A program made the position numbers and the translations under genes. From positions 186,001 to 250,000 of the forward strand of contig JAACJO010000034.1 of the NCBI GenBank assembly GCA_013368445.1: a stretch of 64,000 nt of DNA. Direction: 5' to 3'. The notes beneath the pieces are model-generated. The model did no database searches, had not been told where the DNA came from, and was given only the letters and a program-made list of their open reading frames with translations. The DNA comes from Leucocoprinus leucothites. Its lineage: Eukaryota > Basidiomycota > Agaricomycetes > Agaricales > Agaricaceae. Shown piece by piece: positions 11,977 through 22,878 of the stretch; within the stretch, counting starts at the first letter, position 1, and each line of letters opens with the position of its first letter.

Positions 11977-13148
11977 TAGTGGGCTTCCAAAGGTGAATTG
12001 AGTGCATGAGTTGTGGTAGGACTTTCTGGTGAGGCAGAATGCTAGAAATGATAAGTGCTACTAGTGCTCTCTGACTCTTGCAGTGCCTTTCTCATACATC
12101 TCTTGTCCAACATATTTATCTACATCTCCAGAATTGACCTCAGGTCCCAGCATGATGTTTGTTTATATTTGGAAAGCCTGAAAGTCACCAGAGATACCAA
12201 GATATGGCAGTAGATCAAGATAGCTCTTCACAGATTGTGGCTGTAGCTTATTGAGGATTATGAAGTAGATGCCATAGAAGGACCACTGTATGGAGTTATA
12301 ATGTAAGTTCTCACTCTGAATACTCACTCACTCACATTACTTAATGGGATCTATTGCACTAGAAACCTCAACCATTTCTCTCCTGGGCTATAGTATTCAA
12401 ATGATTATCATTTAACCATTTGCTCCTTTGATAGATACAATTGTGCTATTGCTACCTATCACACTCCAATGCTGTGCAGTCACAAAAATTTGGCATAGTA
12501 TACAGCTCCTAGAAGTGGCTCAAGGAATGGAAAGAATTGTAGAATGATATACAAGAAGGGCATAACCATCAGAGTGCTCCTAAGCATGCAGGTGAGCTTT
12601 TGACTCTGACAAGGGCAATCTACTCTGATATTGACTACTATCACCTATAGTAGGTGCTGGGTGTGATTCATTTCTGTACATTAGCTGTAACCTACACTTA
12701 ATGAGATGAATACAGGATAAAGGTAGATTATATGTATACATAATGTATTTTTAGTTAATACCTATCCAATACACTATGTAGAAACTGGACTCAGCACACC
12801 ATCTAAGCTCACCTTCAAAACCTAAAGATGAGTTGTTCAGGCCATGCTTAACTTTCATCTCAATTACTCACCTCCCTAATTAGCTACCCAGTCACTAAGC
12901 AACCTAGTATATAGGCCAGCCAGCTAAGCTCACCTCATAAGCACCTAAAGCACCCCAAGTCATTTCCAGACCTTCAAGGACAAGGAAACTGATGAGATAT
13001 TGGCTGTAGTGTTATTTCCTTTTGGAAAAAAATATCTCAATTTAGGAAACCTGACATTGCCTCTCAGTACTAGGAAAGTGGGGCCTCTTCTATTTCTTAC
13101 CACTACCTCTATACTGTAGTGACTAGTGCTACTAGGTGTTAAACAATG
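11977..13148. other. A/T-rich intergenic stretch, no gene seen
   Basis: No frame, repeat pair or RNA gene could be supported here. The stretch ends at the target-site TAA of the Tourist-like element at 13152. Just left, at about 11078-11150, a 40 bp unit (gtagtRtgaagcaatactag) is present twice in tandem. Confidence 0.5.
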
Positions 13149-13332
13149 CTAAGGCCCTGTTTGGTAATGAGAAACCAGCTGCTCATAAACCTTAATATAG
13201 TATACAGATTTTGCTAAGTAATGCCAGGTGATGCCTGCCTATGTGACAATATGTGACCATCATTTCTCAACATTTCTGGCCCCACCCCAGGAGTTTCTGG
13301 AAGGCTTTAGTATGTTTATTTTTCTTGACAAA

Positions 13333-13933
13333 TGTCAAGAACTAGGTTACTAAGGACGGGAAACGAAGCCGATGTTCAAGACCGGGTGTCTAAGACAGGG
13401 GAACAGAGATGACTGATCCAGTCGATGAACACGGGAGCGGGTCTTGGCCTCAACTTATGTGTTGTGCCACTACTGACACTGACCCGGATTTCGGAAACAG
13501 ATAGAGGCGGGAGGGCAAAGAGAGAGCAGAGATCAGACAGAGTAGTAACACATGACTTAGTCAATTATCAGACTGAGGAATATGGTACAAGTTCGACTAC
13601 TTATATATGAGGCAGTGGATAGGGTCGGATAGCAAGAAACAAAGACATAACAGAAAAAGGATAAGAGGATAATAAGCGTCCGACATTTCGGAAAGGCTAG
13701 AAGAATAATAATATCCGACATCGGAAGAAGACTAGAAATGACAAGAGGAATGAAATATGACATGACATGAGAAAGTCCGAACACAATGCACCAGAAGCCA
13801 AAGGGTAAAGAAGAAGAGTGGAGCGAATGGAGTGGAAGCAAGCCGAAGCGATAGGATGGAAGAGCGGGATGCGTAAAAGATTCTAAGTTGAGAAATTGTC
13901 AGCCGGGCCGGTGGCGAGGATCGGGTCATGACA
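13333..13933 (-). repeat. 3' LTR of the gypsy element
   Basis: The 601 bp repeat begins TGTCA and ends TGACA on the plus strand and has the same length as its partner. A TATATAAG box lies on the minus strand near 13600-13608 (plus strand cttatatatgagg). The same AT core is nearly symmetric, so it could also serve rightward transcription toward the antisense gene at 14062. Confidence 0.95.
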
Positions 13934-13948
13934 GTATTCCCCCCTTAG
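13934..13948 (-). other. Polypurine tract next to 3' LTR
   Basis: On the minus strand CTAAGGGGGGAATAC abuts the LTR directly. This is the position and base composition expected of the plus-strand primer in reverse transcription. Confidence 0.7.
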
Positions 13949-14061
13949 GGCTGAGCCCTCGAAGCCCTGTGATCTGATCGTGGGAATCAATTTCAAACTC
14001 CGTATAAATTCCGTTCTGCAAAAAAATTAAGCTTTTTCTTTCTTAACCTCCTTACTCTACC

Positions 14062-15334
14062 ATGGCATCTAACTCGCAGACACAACGATCCGAACCAGTA
14101 TCCAACATCGATTTTGAGGAGGCTCTCGCCATGCTGGACACAGAGGACACACGTGAGCGAGCCGAGGAAGAGGAGAGGAGGAAGTGGGAAGCCAAAGAAG
14201 TGGTGAGGAAATGGAGGGTCGAGGAAGAAAGAGAGAAGAAGAGGGAGAAGTTGCAAAAGATGAAAGAGGTGAAAGAAGCAGAGAAGAAGAGAGCCGAGGA
14301 GGAGGAGCGGAAGTGGAAGGAGGAGGAAGACGAAAGGCTGCGGAAGGAGTTGGAGGCCGCAGCAGCTTTGGAAGCGAGGGAGAGAGAGAGAGAGAGAGAG
14401 AGGGAGAAAGAGAAGGGAAAGGGAAAAGGAAAGGAGAAGACAGGAGAGTCCATTCCCGTCAAGCGGAAAGTGGACGCAGAGGCCGGGCCTGCGACAAAGA
14501 AGACGAAAAGGAATGCGCCCACGATGGGCACAAGAGAACCCCCGCCTCCAAGGGCGGCCGCCGCAAATGTCGGAAAAGGGATCGACTGAGGGCCTACCCC
14601 TGGTCCTTCCCGAGTGTCCACCAGTGACAGCGGGTCATATGCCCCTGATCATGACTCAGACATCAAGATCGAGGATACCCCCAAGAAGAAATGGGGGAAC
14701 TATGACAAGAAGGGTAGGAAGGTGAAGATGGGTGGCAAAAATGAGTGCGGGTGGTGTCGGCGGTTGGGCAAGGACTGCAAGATGCAGTCAGGCAAGTAAG
14801 TTTATTCTTCCATTTTCTGATATTGGATTGCGGCTGATCTTCCATAGCAACAAGTTCATATGTGAGGCATGCAATAGCTCAAAGCAGCGTTGCACGTTCC
14901 CCTCTGAGGCAGACAAGGTGCCTCACGAACAGACATACGACTTGATCGTCGAGACCCGCGCCACGCGAACGGTGATGATGGAGTTGGTGGTGGAGGTGAA
15001 GGAGTTGCGGGCCGAGATCGGGAGTTGGCAGGATAGGGCATTGAGATCGGCGCGGCAGGGTAACGCGCAGAGGCATGAACTTGTGGAGGAGTTCAAGGCC
15101 TTCTTTGAGTGCTGTATGTTCGATGGGCACTTGATGAGCGATGCGAAGTTTGAGGAGGAGAAGAAGAAGGAAAAGGAGGAGTGGCTGAAGGCCCAAGCCA
15201 CATCGAAGAAATCGGGTGAAGGCACAACATTGGGAGCCGCGGCATCTGGGTCGGGTAGATCGAAAGCAGATGAAGGGCCTGAAGAGGATGAGGGAGATGA
15301 GGAGGAAGATGAGGGTGAGAGTGGAAAGGAGTAG
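14062..15334 (+). pseudogene. Antisense spliced gene in gypsy 3' region: coiled-coil Zn2Cys6-type protein
   Basis: It lies between chromodomain and 3' LTR, on the strand opposite gag-pol. Exons are 14062-14795 and 14848-15334, with a 52 nt GTAAGT..CATAG intron, and would encode 406 residues. In order it has a charged Glu/Lys/Arg coiled-coil region (about 20-140), a basic Lys-rich patch (KRKVDAEAGPATKKTKR), a cysteine cluster C229-X2-C232-X6-C239-X10-C250-X2-C253-X6-C260 that fits the fungal Zn2Cys6 spacing, a second helical region, and a very acidic tail. The intron splits the cluster between its two halves. One stop (TGA, 14587-14589, codon 176) interrupts an otherwise open frame; the context suggests CGA to TGA. 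A pyrimidine-rich leader precedes the ATG, 128 bp from the LTR. A DNA-binding or regulatory role is inference. It could instead be a captured host gene. Confidence 0.75.
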
Positions 15335-15650
15335 TCGCCTGTCTCTTCTCCTCGGTCTTTCGTTTTCTTGGACTGTTGTGTTGCATACTGGATTTGTGAA
15401 TCTTTGATAGTTGACAATGTGATGCCTGTTCCTATGCCTTGAAGTGTGAAGAATTGAGCTGAACGCTAAGATCGGATAGAAAGCTGGCAAAATAAGAATT
15501 GTTAAGTCCAAGTAGCCGAACTGCGATACAGGGTAACTAAGATTGAAGATGAGAATAATCAATGGAGAAAAGTTCACGGTAGAAGTATTGACAGAAGGAA
15601 GTTAGTCCGGAGAGAAGAGATGAAAAGAGTAACATGAGCCAATATGGGGT

Positions 15651-18600
15651 CTAGGATAAAGGAAGTGGACCAGGCTTGTGAGGATAAGTGGCATGGAAAT
15701 CAGCTATGAGTTCAGCCGCATGCGCGAGCTCGGTTGCAGGTAGCCAGGACAATTCTTCTTCAGTATCTTCATAACCCGACCAAAAGACCTTGTACAGGAG
15801 TTTACAAGCACGACAATAGTCGATTTTAGAGTCAACAATGCAGTCGATTTCATATTCCAGTTCACCATCGATGACGACAGGTGCGGGAGCCAGTTCCGTA
15901 TGATCGGAAAATGGGTTGGGTGTGGACAGTTCAAGCATGGACACATGGAAGACTGGGTGAACAGCACGCATGGAATTGGGGAGTCAAAGGGTAAATGAGT
16001 GAGAACCAGGCTGAGCAATGATTTCATATGGACCGAGGTAACGTTTGGAAAGCTTCTTGGAGGGGCGAGTGGTGCGGAAGAACTGAGCTTTCACGAAGAC
16101 TTTCTGGCCGACCTGGAAGTCAGGAGCTGGTAACCGTCTTGCATCCGTGGATCGTTGATACCATTTCTATGCCTCGGATATTTCAGCTTTGAGTGTGGTG
16201 TGTAGGTCATCGAGATCGACTGCGAAGTCACAGGCACAGGCCGACACGATATCGTGCTCTGGATAGACTGTGAGGTTGGGGTGGTAACCCTTGTTGGTGA
16301 AGAAGGGAGAGATTCCGGTGGTAGCACTGGGGGCGTTGTTGTAAGCGAATTCTGCGAGTGGAAGGAGGTCGGACCAGTTGTCTTGCTGGTAATTGCAGTA
16401 AATGCGAAGATATTGCTCTAATGTCTGGTTGGTACGTTCCGTCTGTCCGTCACCTTCAGGGTGATAACCCAAAGTGAAATGTAGGCGCATGTCCAGAGCC
16501 TTGCCCAGGGATTGGAAGAAGTGGGATATGAACTCTGAACCGCAATCAGATGTGACGTGAGAGGGAACACCGTGCTTAGAGAATACATGAATGACGAGGA
16601 GCCAAGCCAGTTCTGCGGAAGTAATGGTGTCATGGGTGGGAATGAAGATAGCCTGTTTGGAGAGTCAGTCAATGACTACGAGGATAGAGTCGAAGCCAGA
16701 AGAGGTCGGCAGTTTTTCAATGAAGTCCATAGAGATCAAGTTCCAAGGGCGTTCGGGAATAGGAAGTTGCTTGAGATTTCCATAGGGCTTATGACACTGA
16801 GGTTTGGATCGCATACAAGTGACGCATGATTTGCAGAAATCCTTGACCTCGGATCAGATATTCGGCCAACTGTACTCATGTCGGATGAGCTCCAGAGTCT
16901 TGTTCTGTCTGAAATGGCCAGAGAGGATGTGATTGTGTTTATATTGAAGGACTCAGAGTCAAAGATTGTTGACATCGGGTACATAGATTCTGCCATCAAG
17001 CCTTAGGAGACCAGTGGAGTCAACCGACCAGCAACCTTCAGGTAAGGAAATGTGGGTGGATGCGATCGGATCCTGCGGAAGCGAGGTGAGGATGTCGGAT
17101 TGGAGGTTTTCAAGATCTAATATGGTGGCTGCGCAAAGGGAAGGAGTGGAAAAATATGTAGCTCAAACAGAAGCTGAGAGTTGTGCATGGGTGAAGACAG
17201 GCCGGAAATTGTGTGGATTGACTGAAGCATAGCCATTATTCCCCCCTTTAGGGTAGATGTCCCATCATCTAGTGAGAGCGTCAGGTTTTGTTCTGAGTCA
17301 GCTGGGTTGGAAACAGATAATGAGGTTGAACTGGGAGAGAAACTCGGACCAGCGAGCCTGTCGATGGGTGAGGATCTTGGTGGTGCAGAAGTATTCAAGA
17401 TTTTTGTGATCGGTAACCACATCGATAGGGAGAGAGGCCCCTTCGAGGTAATGCCGCCAGATGCAGAAAGCCTCAAAGATAGCTAGGAGCTCCTTGTCAT
17501 GAGTATCATAGTTGGACTCGGCCGTGTTGAAGGTGCGGGAATGGAAGGCAATAGGATGAACTTCATTGTCATCCGTCACGATGGACAGGATGGCAGCTAG
17601 GGCATAATCGGAGGCATCAGTCTCGATGATGATTTGGGAGTCAGGGATCCAATGAGTGAGGATGGGAGCTGTGGTAAACGCTTCCTTGAGAGAGTCGAAA
17701 GCTTCACAACATTTGTTGTCAAAGTTCCACTTAGCCAATTTACGGGTCAGGCATGTAAGCGGGATGACGATGTCTGAATAGTTGTAGATGAAGCGTCGAT
17801 AGAAGTTTGCAAAACCTAGGAAGGACTGTATGTCCTTGACCTTCTTAGGTTCGGGCCACTCTTGGATAACCTTGATTTTGTCTTCCGACATTTTGAGGCT
17901 GGCTGGGGAGAGGATGTATCCGAGGTATTCGACAGAATTGGAATGGAATTCGCATTTATCCGCTTTAGCATATAGGCCATGCTTGCGGAGCCGCTTAAGG
18001 ACATCTCGTACATGTTTACTGTGCGAGTCGAGATCGTTGGAGTAGATGAGGATATCGTCAAGATAGACCGTCACACAGACATCAAGGAGATCAGAGAAGA
18101 TGTCGTTCATAAACCGTTGGAAGGCTGCGGGTGCATTGGTAAGACCGAACGGCATGACAAGCCACTCAAAGGAGCCGTAGCAGGTCCTGAAGGCTGTCTT
18201 CCATTCATCGCCTTCAGCGATGCAGACGAGGTGGTAGGCATGGCGGAGGTCAATCTTGCTGTAAATGCAGGCTTTGCAGGGAGAGTCGAGAAGGTCGGAA
18301 ATGAGCGGAAGTGGATAACGATCCTTTTTGGTAAGCCGATTGAGCCCACGGAAGTCGACACAAAGTCGAAGTGAACCGTCTTTCTTCCAAACGAAGAGAA
18401 TGGGTGTGCCGTGAGGCAAAGAAGTGGGACAGATAAATCCAATGTTGACGTGCTCGTCGATGAACTCACGGAGAGCCTCAAGCTCGGATGGAGAAAGGGA
18501 GTAAATGGTGCCAACGGGAGGTTGAGCACCTTCTTCAAGGTTGATCTTGAGGTCATAGGGGTGATGCGGGGCGAGAGTATCAGCATGAGCCTTGCTGAAG

Positions 18601-19400
18601 ACATCAGCAAATTCGTGATATTCACTGGGCACATTAGAGAGATCTGCTGACTCATCTGAGACACGAGCCAAGCCAGCGGAAGCGGATGTCGAGTTCAAAT
18701 TGAGATGGAAGTTTACTGAGCCAGGAAGACATGAAGTGTGAATAAAAGCAGGAGCGTTGATGAGCGAAATGTGAGGACGCACAGGAACAGAATCAGAAGT
18801 GGACGAAGGGGTCCCAGATGGTGATGAATCCAGAGGAAGGGCATCAGCCGTCAGGCTAGGATTGGGTGATGATGCAGAAACCGCCGTAGAAGCGGATGCA
18901 ACGCGAACAGAAGGGGCAGGAGTATCTGGCAAATGTGATCAGAATGTAATACTGCTCGAAGCCCAGTCAATCAACGGATTGTAGCGGGTGAGCCAGTTGT
19001 GTCCAAGAACCACAGAGCAAGAAGAATTGAGCCAGGTGACATACAAGTCAAGGGTCATAGATTCACCACTAGGAAAAGTAACAGGCAAGTTCACTAACTC
19101 AGTAATATAACTATTTGATGATCCGTCAAATAGGCGAAGCTCGATCGGAGGGATAGGAGAGGTCAGAAGGGAATGAGTGTGGGTGAATTCAGAATCAATA
19201 AAGCAATGAGTAGAGCCAGAGTTGACGAGAGCACTGAAGAGGAGCCATTGGATATTATCGGATGAGCAAATTGAAGAAGAAGAAAGTGAAACAGAAAGGG
19301 AATTGGGATCGGAAAGAGCGGACACATTGAGGCGGAGGAGACTCTCTGGTGCACAGATGAGCTCAACACGACCCTCAGTCTGTGCAGAGTCCTGAGGGCT
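15651..19400 (-). pseudogene. gypsy Pol: PR-RT-RNaseH-IN-chromodomain, several stops
   Basis: The protease (19325-18939) has ALVNSGSTHCF where ALVDSGS is expected, so the catalytic Asp is Asn. RT (18932 to about 17700) keeps the VYLDDILIYS box. RNase H includes IIETDASDYALAAI and VVTDHKNLEYF. The integrase has an HHCC finger (H..H, then CKSCVTCMRSKPQC) and a DDE core (SMDFIEKLP, VTSDCGSEF, DGQTERTNQ). A chromodomain-like end (KLLYKVFWSGYEDTEEELSW) reaches the stop at 15651. In-frame stops sit at about 18937, 17299, 16953, 16947, 16849, 16665, 16169 and 15985. Most are TGA where homologous elements have Arg, so CGA to TGA. The long RT frame 18932-17298 is still open (544 codons). Confidence 0.9.
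17236..17250 (-). other. Internal copy of the polypurine tract
   Basis: The minus strand reads CTAAAGGGGGGAATAAT, almost the same as the tract at 13934-13948 (CTAAGGGGGGAATAC). It lies between RNase H and integrase, where some LTR elements have a central polypurine tract. It is also coding sequence (PKGGNN), so a chance match is possible. Confidence 0.35.
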
Positions 19401-19405
19401 GCTCC

Positions 19406-21001
19406 CTATTTTTCCGAACTCTTTTCAGAGTCCTTGGCGGGAGCTGCTTCGGCCTTGCGGATCTTGGCCCTGTTCTGCTTCCTATGGCATTGGTCGACCT
19501 TGTGACCTTTACCACTGCAGAACAAGCAGAGGTCTTCATCGATATGGCGTTTGCGCTCTTCGGGAGTCAATTTGCCGTCCTTGCCTAGCTTGTCGGAAAT
19601 ATCCGGTTTCGTGGGACAGGTCAAAGGGCGTTGCTGGTTAGAGGTGGATGGAGCGGGGGTAGTGGATTTGGAGGGGGCCTGAGAGGTATTGCAATTGTTG
19701 TTGCTGCCACTGTTGTTGTTGTTGCTGTTGTTGTTGCCCCAATTAAAGTTAGATGGTTGTGACAAAGAGCCGCATTGGGAATTAGGCTGAGGGTTATTTG
19801 AGGAGTTGGAGGGTTTGGATTGCTTGCACTCAGCAAGATCCTTTTCTGTGGCACAGGCACGTGCTCTTTTGCGATCGCGTTCCCAATAGTGACCATCAAT
19901 GAGCATAGCCATACGGAGCATCTCCTGGAAGGTGTTGGGTTTACCCTGTTTGTGGACACTGATAGGGTCCTGAATGCGATTAGGGAGACCCTTATAGTAG
20001 CAATGGCAGAGGACCTCGTCACCCCAGCCGAGCTGTGCAGCATACTTCATGAAGTCAATGTTGTAAGTGGCAATCTTATCGCCCAATTTCATCCACAGGT
20101 TATCAAGAAGTTCAGCTGCTTCTGACTTCGGGTTGGCAACCCCAAAGTGTGTGCGGAGCTCGCAGGTAAAAGCATCCCAATCCATGATCCAATCATGGAA
20201 GACGCCTTGCTCCTCCTGAGTGAGAGCAACCTCAAACCAGTCTAGAGCTACGCCGGTGAGGTAAGTCATTGCAAAGTTGACCTTTTGGCTATCTTCCTGG
20301 AACTGAGTTGGGTTGGCATGGAAGTAGAGACGGCATTGGATGAGGAAGGTGTTGAGCTTGTCCGGGTCTGTTCCGCTGAACGTATCTGGAAGGCGAGCTT
20401 TATTAATGGGAGCTGCATTAGGTTGGGGACAGTGGTCGAGGTTATCAGTGAGGCGGGATAAAGCATTGGCTAAGCGACCTTGAAAGCGATCACGACAACA
20501 AGGACGAGGTGGGAGAGCAGGAAGGTCGTCAGATGAGGAAGAGGATGAGTTGTCATTGTCTGGGTCATTATCGTCGGGGTCGTCAGGATTCTCGGGGCTA
20601 CCGAGGTGATCTTCAATGTCTTCCCAATCGTCGTTCTCGTCATCCTGGTGGGGAGGATCAACATAGTCGAGACCATCCTCATCACCCAGTTCTGAAGAAC
20701 CAGATGGATCCCGATTGGGTGGCATACCGCCAGGAGGTGCAGGAGTGCTAGGAGGACGAGTGTCACGATGGCGAGGCAATGGACAAGTAGGACAAGGGAT
20801 TTGAGAGGGTTGGGGAGTTGAAGGCAAGTTGGGGTTTAGACGGCGTGAACGGTGGATATGACTAGGAATACGATTATTTCCCGAACTGCGAGTGGAGCTT
20901 TCAGCCAGGGTAGCAGGGACAGAGTTGGAGCGTTTCGGCTCCTAAGTGGTGGAAGTGGTGGCAGCAGGCTGACACCGTACTGCGGTGCGGGTGTTTGCCA
21001 T
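19406..21001 (-). pseudogene. gypsy Gag with zinc knuckle, one early stop
   Basis: The original start is probably the ATG at 21001 (MANTRTAVRCQPAATT); a TAG at 20943-20945 breaks the frame, which then stays open to 19406. The retrotransposon gag core is at FNAMTYL-type sequence (VNFAMTYLTGVALDWFEVAL), preceded by an acidic Asp/Glu/Ser region and followed by an Asn-rich stretch (GNNNSNNNNSGSNNN). The C-terminal knuckle is CLFCSGKGHKVDQC (CX2CX4HX4C). It forms the particle and binds the element RNA. Gag ends with a stop and Pol follows in another frame about 80 bases on. Confidence 0.9.
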
Positions 21002-21046
21002 GATGAAGACAAGAGAAGGGAGCAGAGGGATGATGCAACAGTAGCG

Positions 21047-21065
21047 AGGCGTAGTCTGATAATAC
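21047..21065 (-). other. Probable primer-binding site
   Basis: Directly after the 5' LTR the minus strand reads GTATTATCAGACTACGCC. The core TATCAGAC resembles the TATCAGAGC seen at primer sites of many LTR elements. The matching tRNA was not identified. Confidence 0.45.
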
Positions 21066-21666
21066 TGTCAAGAACTAGGTTACTAAGGACGGGAAATGAA
21101 GCTGATGTTCAAGACCGGGTGTCTAAGACAGGGGAACAGAGATGACTGATCTGGTCGATGAACACGGGAGCGGGTCTTGGCCTCAACTTATGTGTTGTGC
21201 CACTACTGACGCTGACCCAGATTTCGGAAATGGATAGAGGTGGGAGGGCGAAGAGAGAGCAGAGATCAGACAGAGTAGTAACACGTGACTTAGTTGATTA
21301 TCAGACTGAGGAATATGGTACAAGTTCGACTACTTATATACGAGGTGGTGGATAGGGTCGGATAGCAAGAAACAAAGACATAACAGAAAAAGGATAAGAG
21401 GATAATAAGCGTCCGACATTTCGGAAAGGCTAGAAGAATAATAATATCCGACATCGGAAGAAGACTAGAAATGACAAGAGGAATGAAATATGACATGACG
21501 TGAGAAAGTCCGAACACAACGCACCAGAAGCCAAAGGGTAAAGAAGAAGAGTGGAGCAAATGGAGTGGAAGCAAGCCGAAGCGATAGGACGGAAGAGCAG
21601 GATGCGTAAAAGATTCTAAGTTGAGAAATTGTCAGCCGGGCCGGTGGCGAGGATCGGATCGTGACA
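21066..21666 (-). repeat. 5' LTR of the gypsy element
   Basis: Same length (601 bp) and ends as 13333-13933. I count 23 differences by eye, all transitions, 22 of them at sites that fit loss of CpG in one or both copies. It drives the element toward the left and is followed by ACAAA, the target duplication. Confidence 0.95.
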
Positions 21667-22221
21667 ACAAAACATATTAGTTAGCATAAATCTTTGCAGT
21701 ATTGACACAGAATAAGATACATACTGTAGTGGCAAAGTGTTATGGAAGCTGCATGCAACAGCCTTCCCTTTGCTTGCCCTCTACCAGTGGCTATTTTTAT
21801 TCCATTATAACTATATAGTTTATTCCTCTCAATTCCCACTTATAAAAGGGTTTTTGATCAAGTAGTGATCCTCAGCTGTTCACACAAGCTTGGTGTGAAG
21901 CAGAGGTAAGCTCCTGGTTTGATCCCACAAAAGGCTTTGTAGTTTTTAATAATATATTGTAGCATATACATCTAATAGGTACAAGCATTAGCCATTCACA
22001 CAAGCTTGGTATGAGGCTGAGTATATATCCAATATAAGAACTGGTCAATACTATCAACTGGCAGACTGCCAACAAGCTGCAGGTCTATATTTGATTCTGA
22101 TACATTGATACACTTGTACAAAAGTAGAAGTCATGATCTATTCTAGAAAGTCACATGTACCAAGGAACTGGGGCCAAGAAACTGGTTTCTTGCTGGTTTC
22201 TTGTTACCAAAGAGAGCCTAA

Positions 22222-22878
22222 CTAATACTAACTAGTACTAACTAAGCCTAGTTTAGCATGTGATCATTAGTTGCCCACCAACATCTATTGACTAGCACTA
22301 TCAATTTCCCTTTACCTACCAGGCAAAGAGTGGCCATAGAAGTCTTTAGATACATAAGCTTGTGTTTTAAACTTCCAAAACTGATTTGGTCCCAAAGAAA
22401 GGGCAACTGAAGTCTTCCATTCTCTTGGAATGATGATAGAATATTTCTAGACCTAGAAGTAGTTACTACAAACATTGACATTCCTATGGTAAGGGTTCAC
22501 CAATCCTCTGATTAACCTAGATTTGTAATCAAAAGTATTTACATTACCTAGCAAACACATTCCCATCTTAGCCTACCTTTTAATCTTTTGAAAGCCTTTA
22601 AAGATACTTGTTAGCTTTTGTTAATAATTCCTATTCCAATACTAGGCCAACTGGACATTGTGGCACCAACTAAAGGACTACCAAATAATTCATTGTCCCT
22701 TGCTTCACTCATCTGAGAATTTCAGGGTGATTGAAGGTATTTGTGATTATTTATCACCAACAAATGATCAAAATTTAATACTAGGTTTGGACCACTTTGC
22801 TGTATATACAAGACAAGAACATAGCTACTCTACTACTTAGCTACATCACTTCTGCACTGCACGGTCATCCAACTGTAT
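22222..22878. other. A/T-rich stretch, no gene seen
   Basis: No gene or repeat could be supported. Slightly left, at 21881-21905 and 21991-22015, a 24 bp sequence (tcacacaagcttggtRtgaRgc) occurs twice inside the Tourist-like element. Confidence 0.4.

Larger units (their letters stand above)
13333..21666 (-). mobile_element. Near-complete Ty3/gypsy chromovirus with antisense gene
   Basis: This is an 8334 bp minus-strand element with two 601 bp LTRs (TGTCA...TGACA) and a perfect 5 bp target duplication ACAAA (13328-13332 and 21667-21671). The order on the minus strand is LTR, primer site, gag (21001-19406), protease, RT, RNase H, integrase, chromodomain (to 15651), then a 1.6 kb 3' region holding a spliced gene on the opposite strand (14062-15334), a polypurine tract and the 3' LTR. 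Gag and pol carry several stops, so this copy is dead. Its LTRs differ at about 23 sites by my reading, so it is a moderately young insertion. Confidence 0.95.
13152..22218. mobile_element. Tourist-like (PIF/Harbinger) TIR element, split by gypsy insertion
   Basis: The left end reads GGCCCTGTTTGGTAATGAGA and continues AACCAGC; the reversed right end reads GGCTCTCTTTGGTAACAAGA and continues AACCAGC. These facing inverted repeats are flanked by TAA on both sides (13149-13151 and 22219-22221), the 3 bp duplication of PIF/Harbinger elements. Removing the nested gypsy element and its duplication leaves about 727 bp, a MITE-sized unit with no transposase. Confidence 0.6.

Noticed and set aside
14052..14621. 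189-codon minus-strand frame rich in Ser/Phe/Leu
   Set aside because: Mirror image of the GAG/GAA/AAG-rich coding strand of the antisense gene; low-complexity shadow.
14184..14627. 147-codon plus frame rich in Arg/Glu/Gly
   Set aside because: Overlaps the antisense gene in another frame; it lacks the cysteine cluster and does not join across the intron.
14879..15577. 232-codon minus-strand frame
   Set aside because: Shadow of exon 2 of the antisense gene; pol of the element ends at 15651 and does not extend into it.
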